DNA of 64,000 bases, taken from the NCBI RefSeq assembly GCF_009796825.1, contig NZ_CP047030.1, positions 434,001-498,000 on the forward strand. Reading direction: 5' to 3'. Below, one piece after another: positions 43,319-52,981 of the stretch. The notes beneath the pieces were generated by a model. The model saw only the letters and a program-made list of their open reading frames with translations. It was not told the origin of the DNA and searched no databases. This stretch comes from Algibacter sp. L3A6. GTDB lineage: Bacteria > Bacteroidota > Bacteroidia > Flavobacteriales > Flavobacteriaceae. Position 1 is the stretch's first letter. Each line of letters begins with the position of its first letter. The position numbers and the translations under genes were made by a program.

Positions 43319-45949
43319 ATGTGTTTAAAAAAATTAACATTTTTAACGATATTTTTAATATGCCATAACCTTTATTCACAACAAAATATCAAAATTATTG
43401 GTTACATTAAAGACGTAAATTATAATGAATTGCCAAATTCTAATATAATAGTTTATGATTTCGATAAAATATTATCTTACACATATACAGATAAATTTGG
43501 TTTTTATGAAATAAATCTCAACAAGGCAACCAGAAATTCTTTAAAAATAGTAGTAAAAAGTTTAGGTTTTCAACAGCAAGAAAAAATAATTTCAATATAT
43601 GATAAGTCAACTTTAGCAGTTGACTTTATTTTAGAAGAAAAAGTAGAACAACTAAACGAAGTTGTTTTGGAAGCTTGGGAAAAAATTAAAGTAAAAAGCG
43701 ATACAATAACTTATAAATCTTCTGCTTTTAAAGATGGCTCGGAACGTGTGGTTGAGGACTTACTCAAAAATATTCCCGGAATTGAAGTTTCATCAGACGG
43801 CAATATAAAAGTTAATGGTAAAGCTATAGACAAATTACTCATAGAAGGCGACGACCTTTTTAATGATAAATATAAATTATTGACCAAAAACTTGGATGCC
43901 AACAATATTGAGGAAATTGAAGTGTTAAACAATTTTGAAGATAATCCTGTTTTAAAAAGTTTTCAAGAATCAGAAAAAGTAGCATTAAACCTAAAACTAA
44001 AAGAAGATAAAAAAAATGTTTGGTTTGGTAATTTAGATTTGGGTTATGGTATAGATAATCGTTACAATTCTACAGCCAATATTGGCCTATTAAAAAAGAA
44101 AATAAAGTTTTTCAACCTTACCAATACCAACAGCATTGGGAGAACAGCCATTTCGCAAGTTAAAAATACAGGAACGTTAAATTTTAATGGCTTTGATACC
44201 AATAAAAAAATTGAAAAAACAAGTAATGAACTTGTCAATATTGATAATCTTTCATCTTCTAATTTTTCTAATAATGAGGATATTTTTAATAACTCGTTTT
44301 TAAATTCTTTGAGTTTTGTAACCAGCCTTTCAAAACAGACGAAATTAAGAAGTTTAACCTATTTTACTTATGATGAGATTGATAAACAAAATAATAATCT
44401 AACAGAGTACTTTATAGAGCCAGAAACCATTGCATTTAATGAGCAAAATGAAATTGACATTAAGGATTTATCTTTTGCAACAGAATTAGAACTAAAACAT
44501 TATTCTAAAAATAAAACTTACTTGACTTATGACTTTACTTTTGAAAACAATCCAACTCAAACGAGAGGAAATTTAATTTTTAACGGCGACAATATTTCTC
44601 AAGTTCAAGACGACAAAAAGTATAATTTCTTTAATCATTTAAATATTACAAAAAAAATAGCTGACAATACGCTTTTATTAGCTTATGGATATTTGGGCAT
44701 AAACAATACGGAACAAGATTACACAATACAACCAAATATTTTTAATGATGTTTTTAGCAATGATGAAGGTTTAACTATCAATCAAAACAGTAACACACCA
44801 CTAAACTATTACGGCTTAATTTCTGAAATCGTTTCAAAAAATATAAAATCAGAATATGGATTGGAATTTTCGGCTACCATAGATAGAGATAAAATTGAGA
44901 ACAACCTTAGATTTGACAACCAAACACCAATTGACACGTTATCAAATAATACAGAGTATAAAAATTCCAAACTTTCAATTACAGGTAAATACAATTATGA
45001 CATTTCAAGATTATTTAAAATAAGTACTTCTTTAAGAATTTCTCAAAACTATTTAAATGTCAATGAAACTAAAAAAGATTTCCTTTTTGTTAACCCAAAA
45101 ATCAGATTTCATACAAAAAAAACAAAAATTGGTAATTTCGGTATAAGTTACAGTTACCAAAATAATTTACCACAAGTTCGATACATAACAGAGGATTTTA
45201 TATTAACCAATTACAGAACGTTTAACAGAGGAACAGAGGAAATACAGCAAATTAACAATCATAGTTTCGGCTTTTTTTACACCTTCAACAATTACAAAAA
45301 ACAGTTTTTAATCAATTCTTTTTTATTGCACAGTTTTGCTGACAAAAGCTATGGGTTAAATAGTCAGATTACAGAGCTGACAAACTTTAACCAATACCAA
45401 ATTATTGACGGTGGCAAATTAACCAACTATAATTTAAGTATAACTAGATATTTAAAAACATTTTCAAGCACCTTAAAAATCAGTGCACAACAATCTTGGT
45501 CTAATAATCCAATAATCATAAACAATTATATAGGTGAAGTTCTAAACTACAGTGCTAATTATAGAATACAAGGCACAACGTATTTTAAATTGCCTTTAAA
45601 TTTTAAGTTTGGTTTTCAGTACAATTATTCAAAAGGAGAATTTGATAATCAAATCTCAACAAATGACTATCTGGAAGGAAATTTAGATACAACTTTAAAG
45701 CTATCCGAACAATGGTTGTTCAAAATTGAAAACAATTTCTATTCAATAAACAATAACGACTATTGGTTTACAAATGCTAATCTAAATTATAATCCCGAAA
45801 AAAGTCGATTTTCATACAGACTAACAGCCAACAACTTGTCCAATATAAGCAAATTTAGAAATGTATTTATATCTGAATTTCAGCGAAACGAAACGAATTT
45901 CAGAATATTACCAAGATATATACTTTTGAACATAAAATACAGATTTTGA
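43319..45949 (+). CDS. TonB-dependent-receptor-like outer-membrane protein with CarboxypepD_reg domain
   Basis: 876 aa. Signal peptide to about 20 (HNLYSQ). Residues 22-110: carboxypeptidase regulatory-like beta sandwich. Residues 115-230: plug-like segment (DGSERVVEDLLKNIPGIEVSSDGNIKVNGKAIDKLLIEGDDLF). Remainder: a large beta-barrel ending in ILLNIKYRF with the C-terminal aromatic expected for BAM insertion. Imports or exports a ligand across the outer membrane. Last gene of the cassette 14 operon (42,101-46,098). Confidence 0.88.
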   Translation: MCLKKLTFLTIFLICHNLYSQQNIKIIGYIKDVNYNELPNSNIIVYDFDKILSYTYTDKFGFYEINLNKATRNSLKIVVKSLGFQQQEKIISIYDKSTLAVDFILEEKVEQLNEVVLEAWEKIKVKSDTITYKSSAFKDGSERVVEDLLKNIPGIEVSSDGNIKVNGKAIDKLLIEGDDLFNDKYKLLTKNLDANNIEEIEVLNNFEDNPVLKSFQESEKVALNLKLKEDKKNVWFGNLDLGYGIDNRYNSTANIGLLKKKIKFFNLTNTNSIGRTAISQVKNTGTLNFNGFDTNKKIEKTSNELVNIDNLSSSNFSNNEDIFNNSFLNSLSFVTSLSKQTKLRSLTYFTYDEIDKQNNNLTEYFIEPETIAFNEQNEIDIKDLSFATELELKHYSKNKTYLTYDFTFENNPTQTRGNLIFNGDNISQVQDDKKYNFFNHLNITKKIADNTLLLAYGYLGINNTEQDYTIQPNIFNDVFSNDEGLTINQNSNTPLNYYGLISEIVSKNIKSEYGLEFSATIDRDKIENNLRFDNQTPIDTLSNNTEYKNSKLSITGKYNYDISRLFKISTSLRISQNYLNVNETKKDFLFVNPKIRFHTKKTKIGNFGISYSYQNNLPQVRYITEDFILTNYRTFNRGTEEIQQINNHSFGFFYTFNNYKKQFLINSFLLHSFADKSYGLNSQITELTNFNQYQIIDGGKLTNYNLSITRYLKTFSSTLKISAQQSWSNNPIIINNYIGEVLNYSANYRIQGTTYFKLPLNFKFGFQYNYSKGEFDNQISTNDYLEGNLDTTLKLSEQWLFKIENNFYSINNNDYWFTNANLNYNPEKSRFSYRLTANNLSNISKFRNVFISEFQRNETNFRILPRYILLNIKYRF

Positions 45950-45970
45950 CAAACTAACTGAATAAAATAC

Positions 45971-46098
45971 TACTGCCAACAATGTATAAAAATAATAGCG
46001 GTTTAGTCGCTAAAACCAAAGTAATTAAATATAAAAAAACGTCTGTGCTAAACGGAAAAGATAGTGAATATAATTCGCTACTATTCTTATACGAGACG
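45971..46098 (+). repeat. attC14 (128 bp)
   Basis: Opening TACTGCCAAC is the exact complement of GTTGGCAGTA at 42,100. Arms GTATAAAAATAATAGCGG and CTACTATTCTTATACGAG pair. Crossover 46,098/46,099. Confidence 0.85.
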
Positions 46099-46150
46099 TT
46101 GTGCGTCAGCTATTAGCGTCCTGAATAAAGGCTACATAATTTTAAACATT

Positions 46151-46522
46151 ATGTACAAAAATGACAAAGTAATTAGACGTTACAGCGAACCTTTTAAATT
46201 AAAAATCTTAGCCGAACTTACAACCGGAAAGCATACCAAGAGCGAACTTTGCAAGCTCTACTCTATTGCTCCTACAACGGTGAATGAATGGATTAAAAAG
46301 TACAATCGTAAAGACTTAATGAACACCAGAGTAAAAGTGGAAACAAAAGACGAAATATCAAGAATTAAAGGGTTGCAAAAAAAAATTGAGCAACTTAAAA
46401 AACTACTGATTAAAAAGGATCTTGATGCTATGGTATTGGATTCATACCTTGAAGTAGCAGCCGAAGATCTTGGCTACAATTCGGTTGCCGATCTAAAAAA
46501 AAAGCTAAGTATAAAGCCTTAA
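46151..46522 (+). CDS. IS3-family OrfA
   Basis: 123 aa. Start taken at the ATG at 46,151 (MYKNDKVIRRYSEPFK); the frame is open upstream into attC14 but that is outside the IS. Helix-turn-helix (KSELCKLYSIAPTTVNEWIKKY) then a leucine-zipper-like helix. Ends near an A9G run (46,495-46,504) suited to a -1 frameshift. Confidence 0.85.
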   Translation: MYKNDKVIRRYSEPFKLKILAELTTGKHTKSELCKLYSIAPTTVNEWIKKYNRKDLMNTRVKVETKDEISRIKGLQKKIEQLKKLLIKKDLDAMVLDSYLEVAAEDLGYNSVADLKKKLSIKP

Positions 46523-47373
46523 GCATAGCTAAAGGAAAATCTAAGGGATTTGCTTGCTTATCTACTATTTCCAGTTGTTTTGGATTAAAACGTGATGCTT
46601 ATTATAAATATAAGCATAGAGCTGATAAACGTTTAAAACTAGAGCAACAAATAATAACTATTGTTAGAAAAAGACGTAAATCCCTTCCTAGAGAAGGTGT
46701 CCGAAAACTCGAAAAATCATTGAAAAACGATTTTATCAAAGCGAACTTAAAAGTTGGTAGAGATACTTTATTTAATACCCTTAGAAAACACCAAATGTTA
46801 ACACTTAGAAAGAAAACCAGTGCTAGAACAACCAATTCGCATCACCGTTTTTATAAGTATAATAATATTATTAAAGATTTAAAGGTGACGAGAGCTAATC
46901 AAGTTTGGGTGAGTGATATAACTTACATTAGAACCGTAAAAGGTTTTTGCTACCTAGCTTTAATTACGGATATGTATTCTCGTAAAATCGTGGGTTATGA
47001 CCTGAGTGATAGCTTAGAATTAAAAGGATGTGTAAGAGCGCTTAATAAGGCTATTTATCAAGCCAAAAATATCAATGGCCTTATTCATCACTCCGATAGA
47101 GGAATACAATATTGTAGTAATGTATACACTCAAATACTTAAAAAAAAGCATATAAATATTAGTATGACTGAAGAAAATCACTGTTACGAAAATGCTATAG
47201 CAGAACGTGTAAACGGCATCTTAAAAGATGAGTTTTATCTCGACCAAACCTTTGATAACGTCACTCATGCAAAGAGAGCTGCAAAAAATGCAATTAATTT
47301 ATACAACGAAATAAGATTACACTTATCTTTAGATTATAAAACACCTAATATGGTATATCAATTATCAGCTTAA
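46498..47373 (+). CDS. IS3-family OrfB (DDE integrase), expressed by -1 frameshift
   Basis: Frame opens around the A9G run; the first in-frame ATG is only at 46,720, so translation by -1 shift from OrfA is more likely. Contains KRRKSLPREGVRKLEKSL, then the rve domain with DDE residues in WVSDITYI, IHHSDRGIQY and NAIAERVNGILKDEF. Confidence 0.85.
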   Translation, partial: KKAKYKALSIAKGKSKGFACLSTISSCFGLKRDAYYKYKHRADKRLKLEQQIITIVRKRRKSLPREGVRKLEKSLKNDFIKANLKVGRDTLFNTLRKHQMLTLRKKTSARTTNSHHRFYKYNNIIKDLKVTRANQVWVSDITYIRTVKGFCYLALITDMYSRKIVGYDLSDSLELKGCVRALNKAIYQAKNINGLIHHSDRGIQYCSNVYTQILKKKHINISMTEENHCYENAIAERVNGILKDEFYLDQTFDNVTHAKRAAKNAINLYNEIRLHLSLDYKTPNMVYQLSA

Positions 47374-47413
47374 AATCAATTTTAACCTGTAGCCATATTT
47401 CAGGACAAGACAT

Positions 47414-47896
47414 TTGAAAAAGACAATCAGCATACTAACATTCTTCTTAATTCTTTCTTGCTCTTCCGAAAAAGACAAGATTGAAAAAAGTACTGATATG
47501 ACTTATTTAGGTGGAATTATAGAAAACTATATGTTTGAGTGTACTGACGCAAATCAATTAGAAGTTCACACTAAAGCGAAATATAATCCAACCGATTCTA
47601 CTTTAACTTTCTTTATTGGTAAATCTAAAACAGAATTCTTTCAAAAGTGGGAAATTCCATTACAAGATATTTATGTGGATATAAATTTTATTCATTCATT
47701 GACAGATACAATGAAACAAATAAACATTAAAGCAACTGAAAAAGATTCTGTTATTCAATATTCTGACAAAAAAAATATGACTTTTAAAATGACAAATTCT
47801 TATAATATTTATTTATTTGATTGGTGTGATAAAGAAAAACAAGAAAACTTTATAAGTGCATTAGAGAGAATAACTGAATTGAGTAAAGTTAAATAA
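47414..47896 (+). CDS. Small lipoprotein (cassette 15)
   Basis: 160 aa from a TTG start 8 bp after the IS right end. Lipobox Cys16 (LILSCSS). Mature domain with CTDANQLEVHTKAKYNP and a late DWCDKEKQENFISALERI, a pair of cysteines that could bridge. Coupled to the next gene (2-bp gap). Not recognised. Confidence 0.6.
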   Translation: MKKTISILTFFLILSCSSEKDKIEKSTDMTYLGGIIENYMFECTDANQLEVHTKAKYNPTDSTLTFFIGKSKTEFFQKWEIPLQDIYVDINFIHSLTDTMKQINIKATEKDSVIQYSDKKNMTFKMTNSYNIYLFDWCDKEKQENFISALERITELSKVK

Positions 47897-47898
47897 AA

Positions 47899-48438
47899 AT
47901 GCAAGAAACCATCAAAAATGGTATTCCTATTCACGTTGATTTAGCACCAAATCGTGACGAAGTTTATTCAGGAATTTGCCTAAAATCTAACGACAATATC
48001 TTCATATTTATCTGTTTTAATGACGAGACAAAAGAATTTGATGGTTTTGCAATTATTAGAAATTTCGAAATTGAAAAATATCGAAAATGGGACGAAGAAG
48101 AATTAAGTGAAATAAAGAATAACAATTACTCGGAATTTATCGGAAAACTACCACTCGAAAAAATGAACAATATGTTCGAATGTTTATCGGAATTGGAAAA
48201 CGAAGAGTTGATTGCAGTATTTACAGAAGCTGATGATGATTCATATTTTGTAGGACAAATTAAAAATCTAACAGAAAATGAAGCGGAATTAAAATTAATG
48301 AATGAAGATGCGGAATGGATTGAAAATAAGAAAATAAATATTGCCGAAATAACTTATATTGGATTTCGGACAAGTATTGAAAAAGAGTTACTGAATAAAA
48401 ACGTTTTACAACAAAGTACTGTGCTAAAAAACAAGTAA
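47899..48438 (+). CDS. Hypothetical cytosolic protein running into IS110 (cassette 15)
   Basis: 179 aa, acidic, no signal. Two-part structure: an N-terminal domain (IFICFNDETKEFDGFAIIRNFEIEKYR) and a C-terminal SH3-like one (DDDSYFVGQIKNLTENEAELKLMNEDAEWI). The last 9 codons lie in IS110 copy 4, so the original tail was replaced when the IS inserted in attC15. Predecessor tail cannot be restored from this window. Confidence 0.55.
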   Translation: MQETIKNGIPIHVDLAPNRDEVYSGICLKSNDNIFIFICFNDETKEFDGFAIIRNFEIEKYRKWDEEELSEIKNNNYSEFIGKLPLEKMNNMFECLSELENEELIAVFTEADDDSYFVGQIKNLTENEAELKLMNEDAEWIENKKINIAEITYIGFRTSIEKELLNKNVLQQSTVLKNK

Positions 48439-48445
48439 AATCTTA

Positions 48446-49416
48446 TTAATTTTTCACTAGCGTACTTTTATATTCCTTGTCAAATATTAAACCCGATTTT
48501 GCAATAGCAAAAGCTTGTTTTAGTAGCTTATTACATACCGCTATTAATGCTAATTTTTTACTCTTTCCTTTTGCTACTAATCGTTCATAAATATCCCTGC
48601 ATGCTTTGTTGTATTTACAAGCTGTAAAACTGCACATAAATAATAAATTCCTGAGTTTTTGATTGCCCATTTTACTAATGCGTGGTCGTCCTTTTATACT
48701 ACTTCCACTTTGCCTAATCACTGGAGTTAATCCTGCGTAACTACATAATTCTGCTGCACTCGAAAAGCGTTCAAAACCACCTTTAAAACGATTAACATAA
48801 TAGATGTTTTTTTTCCGATTCCTGGTATGGTTTTTATTCGAGTAAATAAATCTTTATGAGCCTCTTTTACTAAAACTAGCAATAACTCTTCTAAGCTGGA
48901 CATCTCTTTATCTAAATGTTTTAAACTACGCTTTAAAGATCTCACAATGGCTTTACTTGGCTCCCCTAAAACAGATTCACCATGAAGTTTATTCTTTATC
49001 ATTGTTCGCTGTTTTGTATATACAGAAAGGGTTCTGGTAATTTGAAGACACTCCTGTACTTCCTTAGAACTACCTTTCCAAAGTTTTAACTCTACTTGCT
49101 CAGCATAAGAACATATAAGTTTTGAATCACTCTTATCGGTCTTAACCTTGGATAGTCGCATCTGGATAAATCGTTTTACAGACAACGGATTTTCTACTGA
49201 AACATTTAGACCTTCTTCAAACAAATAATAAGCCAATTGATAATGATAGTAACCTGTAGCTTCCATCACGCAATGACTCTGAGAATTTAAGAGTTTTCTA
49301 AAGGCTTTAAAGCCTGAAAACTTGTTTTTAAACTGATAATAATTACCATCTGAATCTGTGACATCAAAAACTAAATAACTAATGTCAATACCAAAATATT
49401 TAATATCTTTATTCAT
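48446..49416 (-). pseudogene. IS110 transposase, frameshifted (copy 4)
   Basis: One base is missing near 48,783 (CCACCTTTAAAAC instead of CCACCTGTTAAAAC), splitting the gene into 229-aa and 91-aa parts. The lesion differs from that in copy 1, so the two variant A copies were inactivated independently. Confidence 0.85.
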
Positions 49417-49433
49417 AACAAATTGTTTTTTTG

Positions 49434-49588
49434 AAAGGACATACTACGCGAGTTTCAACGACTTAAAATCGAGGTCTTAAAGCCTCACAGAACTGTTCGA
49501 AATCTGTGTAGAAAAGAGAGGGGATTTACAATGTTGACGAGATCTGAAGTCTCTCCGTATAAATTAACCTTATTCCTCTCTTTTGTGC
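49434..49588 (-). ncRNA. Candidate bridge RNA, copy 4 (target guide CCGTATA)
   Basis: Guide strand CCGTATA at 49,555-49,561 equals the right target flank CCGTATA at 49,641-49,647. Confidence 0.65.
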
Positions 49589-49737
49589 TTTCTATTTTAT
49601 ATGTTTAAATTAGTCTTTTTTATTTAAATGCTAACTTAAGCCGTATATAATTTATTGCTAGTTCTAGCCTACTTACGAAAATCCTCGCGGATTTTGAACT
49701 GCTCCCAAAAAGTTAGACACTATTTGAGGGTATTATT

Positions 49738-50259
49738 ATGGGAAGAAAAGTCAAGTATGATTACGCATTTAAACTTCGATGTGTAAAGCAAGTTTTAAAA
49801 AATCACCAAACAGTTGAAGATGTGTCTAAGTTATATGGTTGTCATCATACAACCCTTCATGATTGGATTCGATTTTATGAAAAATATGGTAAAAAAGCAC
49901 TATTACCAAGAAAAACCAAAGTGTATAGCATTCCTTTTAAACTTAAAGTTTTAAAAGCTATTGACAAAGATTCATTATCTTTCAGTCAAGCTTGTTTAGA
50001 ATTTAATATTCCTACTAAATCTGTAATTATGAAGTGGCAACGTAATTATACAAAAGAGGGTATTGTAGGCTTAAACATTAAACCTAGAGGTAAACCAAAA
50101 TCTATGCAATTTAAGAGAGCTAAAAAAAAGTCTAATAAACCTTTAACAAGAGAAGAGGAACTTTTATTAGAAAATGAATCATTACGTGCAGAACTGGACT
50201 TGCTAAAAAAGTTACAGGCCTTAATTCAACAAGAGCAAAACAAAAAGCAAAAGCCATAA
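49738..50259 (+). CDS. IS3-family OrfA (copy 2)
   Basis: 173 aa, identical to the protein at 15,781-16,302. Confidence 0.88.
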   Translation: MGRKVKYDYAFKLRCVKQVLKNHQTVEDVSKLYGCHHTTLHDWIRFYEKYGKKALLPRKTKVYSIPFKLKVLKAIDKDSLSFSQACLEFNIPTKSVIMKWQRNYTKEGIVGLNIKPRGKPKSMQFKRAKKKSNKPLTREEELLLENESLRAELDLLKKLQALIQQEQNKKQKP

Positions 50260-50309
50260 CAGAATTAAGGCATAAGTATGATTTAGATATTTTATTATAT
50301 CATACGAAC

Positions 50310-51092
50310 ATGGCAAGAAGTAGTTATTATTATCATCATAAAAGAAGTCTTTTAGTTGATAAATATAAAGTGATAAAACTATTGATTCATCAAATATATC
50401 ATCGTCACAAAGGAAGATATGGCTATAGAAGAATCTCTTTAGAAATCAACAAAATAGGCACTCTAATAAATCATAAAACAGTACTCAAGTTGATGCGTGA
50501 ATTAGGTTTAAAAAGTTTAGTCAGAGCTAAAAGATACAAGTCTTATAAAGGGCGAATAGGAGAAACAGCTCCTAATATATTACAACGAAATTTTAAAGCT
50601 ATTAGGCCAAATAAAAAATGGGCTACAGATATTACAGAATTTAAAGTTTTAGGAAAAAAACTATATCTATCTCCAATAATTGATCTCTTTAATAGAGAAA
50701 TAATAAGTTATCAATTATCTGAAAAACCTGATTTTAAACAAGTAGCTATTATGCTGAAAAAGTCTTTTAAGAAAATACCAGATCAAACAAATTTAATATT
50801 ACATTCAGATCAAGGATGGCAGTATCAAATGAAACAGTATCGAAGATTATTAACAGAAAAAGGAATTACTCAGAGTATGTCTCGTAAAGGAAATTGTTTA
50901 GATAACGCTGTGATAGAAAATTTCTTCGGTATTCTAAAATCTGAATTGTTTTATATAAATAAATATAAGTCGATATCTCAGTTAAAAAAAGAGATTAAAG
51001 TCTATATAAAATATTATAATAATGAGAGAATTAAACAAAATTTAAATGGAATGAGCCCGATTGAATATCGAGCTAATTATTATCAAAATTAA
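50310..51092 (+). CDS. IS3-family OrfB (copy 2)
   Basis: 260 aa, identical to the protein at 16,353-17,135; DDE residues intact. Confidence 0.9.
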   Translation: MARSSYYYHHKRSLLVDKYKVIKLLIHQIYHRHKGRYGYRRISLEINKIGTLINHKTVLKLMRELGLKSLVRAKRYKSYKGRIGETAPNILQRNFKAIRPNKKWATDITEFKVLGKKLYLSPIIDLFNREIISYQLSEKPDFKQVAIMLKKSFKKIPDQTNLILHSDQGWQYQMKQYRRLLTEKGITQSMSRKGNCLDNAVIENFFGILKSELFYINKYKSISQLKKEIKVYIKYYNNERIKQNLNGMSPIEYRANYYQN

Positions 51093-51204
51093 TTATAAAT
51101 TTGTCTAAACATTTGGGTGCACTTCATTTTCTATTCGGTTTTTATTTGCTAAATTAGGTGCTTAAACCACGCAACAAACCATATACAAACACGTTGTAAC
51201 CAAT

Positions 51205-51789
51205 ATGAAAAAACGCCTTTTCCTATCATCAATTTTCGGATTTTTAATTCTTACTTCTTGTAATAAAGAAAAGGTTAGAGTAATTGAAAATGACGATTTC
51301 AAATGGACTGTAACTATACCGAAAAGCTTTAAAGAGTTGTCTGAAAGCGAATGGGACAAAGTTGAGGATAAAGGAATAGAAACTTTTGAAAGTGTATATG
51401 GAGAAGAAGTTGAGAATAGAGCAACTACTCTATTCGCTTATAAAAATGGACAATTTCAGACATTTGAATCAAACTATCAGATTCACGATTTAGAAACTGA
51501 TGGAGATTATTTTAAAAGTAATGCCGAAGTGAATCAAATAATGTATGAGACATTTGAAGAAACTATACCGAACGCTACGTTGGACTCAATTTCTTCTAAA
51601 CAACTAATTGATGGGTTGGAATTTGACCGATTTGAGATAAATATTGATTTCCCAAACGGAATTGAAATGACCACAGTTGGTTATAGTAGATTATTCAATG
51701 ACAAAGACTTTACAATAAATATTGTCTATACCAAAGAAAGTGTTGGAAAAGAATTAATTAAGAATATTTTAAACTCAAAATTCGAATAA
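51205..51789 (+). CDS. Cassette 16 lipoprotein (PsbP/MOG1-like fold)
   Basis: 194 aa; lipobox Cys19 (LILTSC). Mature domain begins with FKWTVTIPKSFKELSESEWDKV and ends ELIKNILNSKF, the same fold pattern as the lipoprotein at 41,336 without close sequence identity. Starts 11 bp after the cassette boundary. Single gene of cassette 16 (51,194-53,154). Confidence 0.62.
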   Translation: MKKRLFLSSIFGFLILTSCNKEKVRVIENDDFKWTVTIPKSFKELSESEWDKVEDKGIETFESVYGEEVENRATTLFAYKNGQFQTFESNYQIHDLETDGDYFKSNAEVNQIMYETFEETIPNATLDSISSKQLIDGLEFDRFEINIDFPNGIEMTTVGYSRLFNDKDFTINIVYTKESVGKELIKNILNSKFE

Positions 51790-51837
51790 AATACTGGTTA
51801 CAACAAAGTACTGTGCTAAAAAACAAGTAAAATCTTA

Positions 51838-52809
51838 TTAATTTTTCACTAGCGTACTTTTATATTCCTTGTCAAATATTAAACCCGATTTTGCAATAGC
51901 AAAAGCTTGTTTTAGTAGCTTATTACATACCGCTATTAATGCTAATTTTTTACGCTTTCCTTTTGCTACTAATCGTTCATAAATATCCCTGCATGCTTTG
52001 TTGTATTTACAAGCTGTAAAACTGCACATAAATAATAAATTCCTGAGTTTTTGATTGCCCATTTTACTAATTCGTGGTCGTCCTTTTATACTACTTCCAC
52101 TTTGCCTAATCACTGGAGTTAATCCTGCGTAACTACATAATTCTGCTGCACTCGAAAAGCGTTCAAAACCACCTGTTAAAACGATTAACATAATAGATGT
52201 TTTTTTTCCGATTCCTGGTATGGTTTTTATTCGAGTAAATAAATCTTTATGAGCCTCTTTTACTAAAACTAGCAATAACTCTTCTAAGCTGGACATCTCT
52301 TTATCTAAATGTTTTAAACTACGCTTTAAAGATCTTACAATGGCTTTACTTGGTTCCCCTAAAACAGATTCACCATGAAGTTTATTCTTTATCATTGTAC
52401 GCTGTTTTGTGTACACAGAAAGGGTTCTGGTAATTTGAAGACACTCCTGTACTTCCTTGGAACTACCTTTCCAAAGCTTTAACTCTACTTGCTCAGCATA
52501 AGAACATATAAGTTTTGAATCACTCTTATCTGTCTTAATCTTGGATAGCCTCATCTGGATAAATCGTTTTACAGACAATGGGTTTTCTACTGAAACATTT
52601 AGACCTTCTTCAAACAAATAATAAGCCAACTGATAATGATAGTAACCTGTAGCTTCCATCACACAATGACTCTCAGAATTTAAAAGTTTTCTAAATGCTT
52701 TAAAGCCTGAAACCTTGTTTTTAAACTGATAATAATTACCATCTGAATCTGTGACATCAAAAACTAAATAACTAATGTCAATACCAAAATATTTAATATC
52801 TTTATTCAT
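51838..52809 (-). CDS. IS110-family transposase (copy 5)
   Basis: 323 aa, protein identical to copies 2 and 3. Intact. Confidence 0.92.
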   Translation of the reverse strand: MNKDIKYFGIDISYLVFDVTDSDGNYYQFKNKVSGFKAFRKLLNSESHCVMEATGYYHYQLAYYLFEEGLNVSVENPLSVKRFIQMRLSKIKTDKSDSKLICSYAEQVELKLWKGSSKEVQECLQITRTLSVYTKQRTMIKNKLHGESVLGEPSKAIVRSLKRSLKHLDKEMSSLEELLLVLVKEAHKDLFTRIKTIPGIGKKTSIMLIVLTGGFERFSSAAELCSYAGLTPVIRQSGSSIKGRPRISKMGNQKLRNLLFMCSFTACKYNKACRDIYERLVAKGKRKKLALIAVCNKLLKQAFAIAKSGLIFDKEYKSTLVKN

Positions 52810-52826
52810 AACAAATTATTTTTTTG

Positions 52827-52981
52827 AAAGGACATACTACGCGAGTTTCAACGACTTAAAATCGAGGTCTTAAAGCCTCACAGAACTGTTCGAAATCTGT
52901 GTAGAAAAGAGAGGGGATTTACAATGTTGACGAGATCTGTAGTCTCTCCGTGTATATTAACCTTATTCCTCTCTTTTGTGC
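52827..52981 (-). ncRNA. Candidate bridge RNA, copy 5 (target guide CCGTGTA)
   Basis: Guide strand CCGTGTA at 52,948-52,954 equals the right target flank CCGTGTA at 53,034-53,040. Confidence 0.68.

Larger units (their letters stand above)
46118..47406 (+). mobile_element. IS3-family element of a different subgroup
   Basis: 1289 bp. Imperfect ends: left GTCCTGAATAAAGGCTACAT, right end on the other strand GTCCTGAAATATGGCTACAG. No obvious target duplication. It lies 20 bp after a cassette start, and the cassette's two ends no longer pair, which suggests a deletion next to the IS. Confidence 0.82.
48414..49640 (-). mobile_element. IS110-family element, copy 4 (variant A)
   Basis: 1227 bp between CAACA and CCGTATA of attC15. 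Same variant as copy 1. Confidence 0.88.
49695..51126 (+). mobile_element. IS3-family (IS150-like) element, copy 2
   Basis: 1432 bp, same as 15,738-17,169. Flanks ATTT left and TTTT right would allow a 3-bp TTT duplication. The identity with copy 1 extends 54 bp leftward into the attC arm. Confidence 0.9.
48403..51193 (+). repeat. attC15, split by both IS110 copy 4 and IS3 copy 2
   Basis: Three pieces (48,403-48,413; 49,641-49,694; 51,127-51,193) rejoin to 132 bp. The middle piece is identical to the left arm of attC7. Opening GTTTTACAAC does not pair with the nearest start to the left (GTTGTGCGTC at 46,098). Crossover 51,193/51,194. Confidence 0.8.

Noticed and set aside
46064..46150. OrfA of the IS3 element starting in attC14
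   Set aside because: The extra 29 residues lie outside the IS end at 46,118; the ATG at 46,151 is within the element and gives the usual OrfA length.
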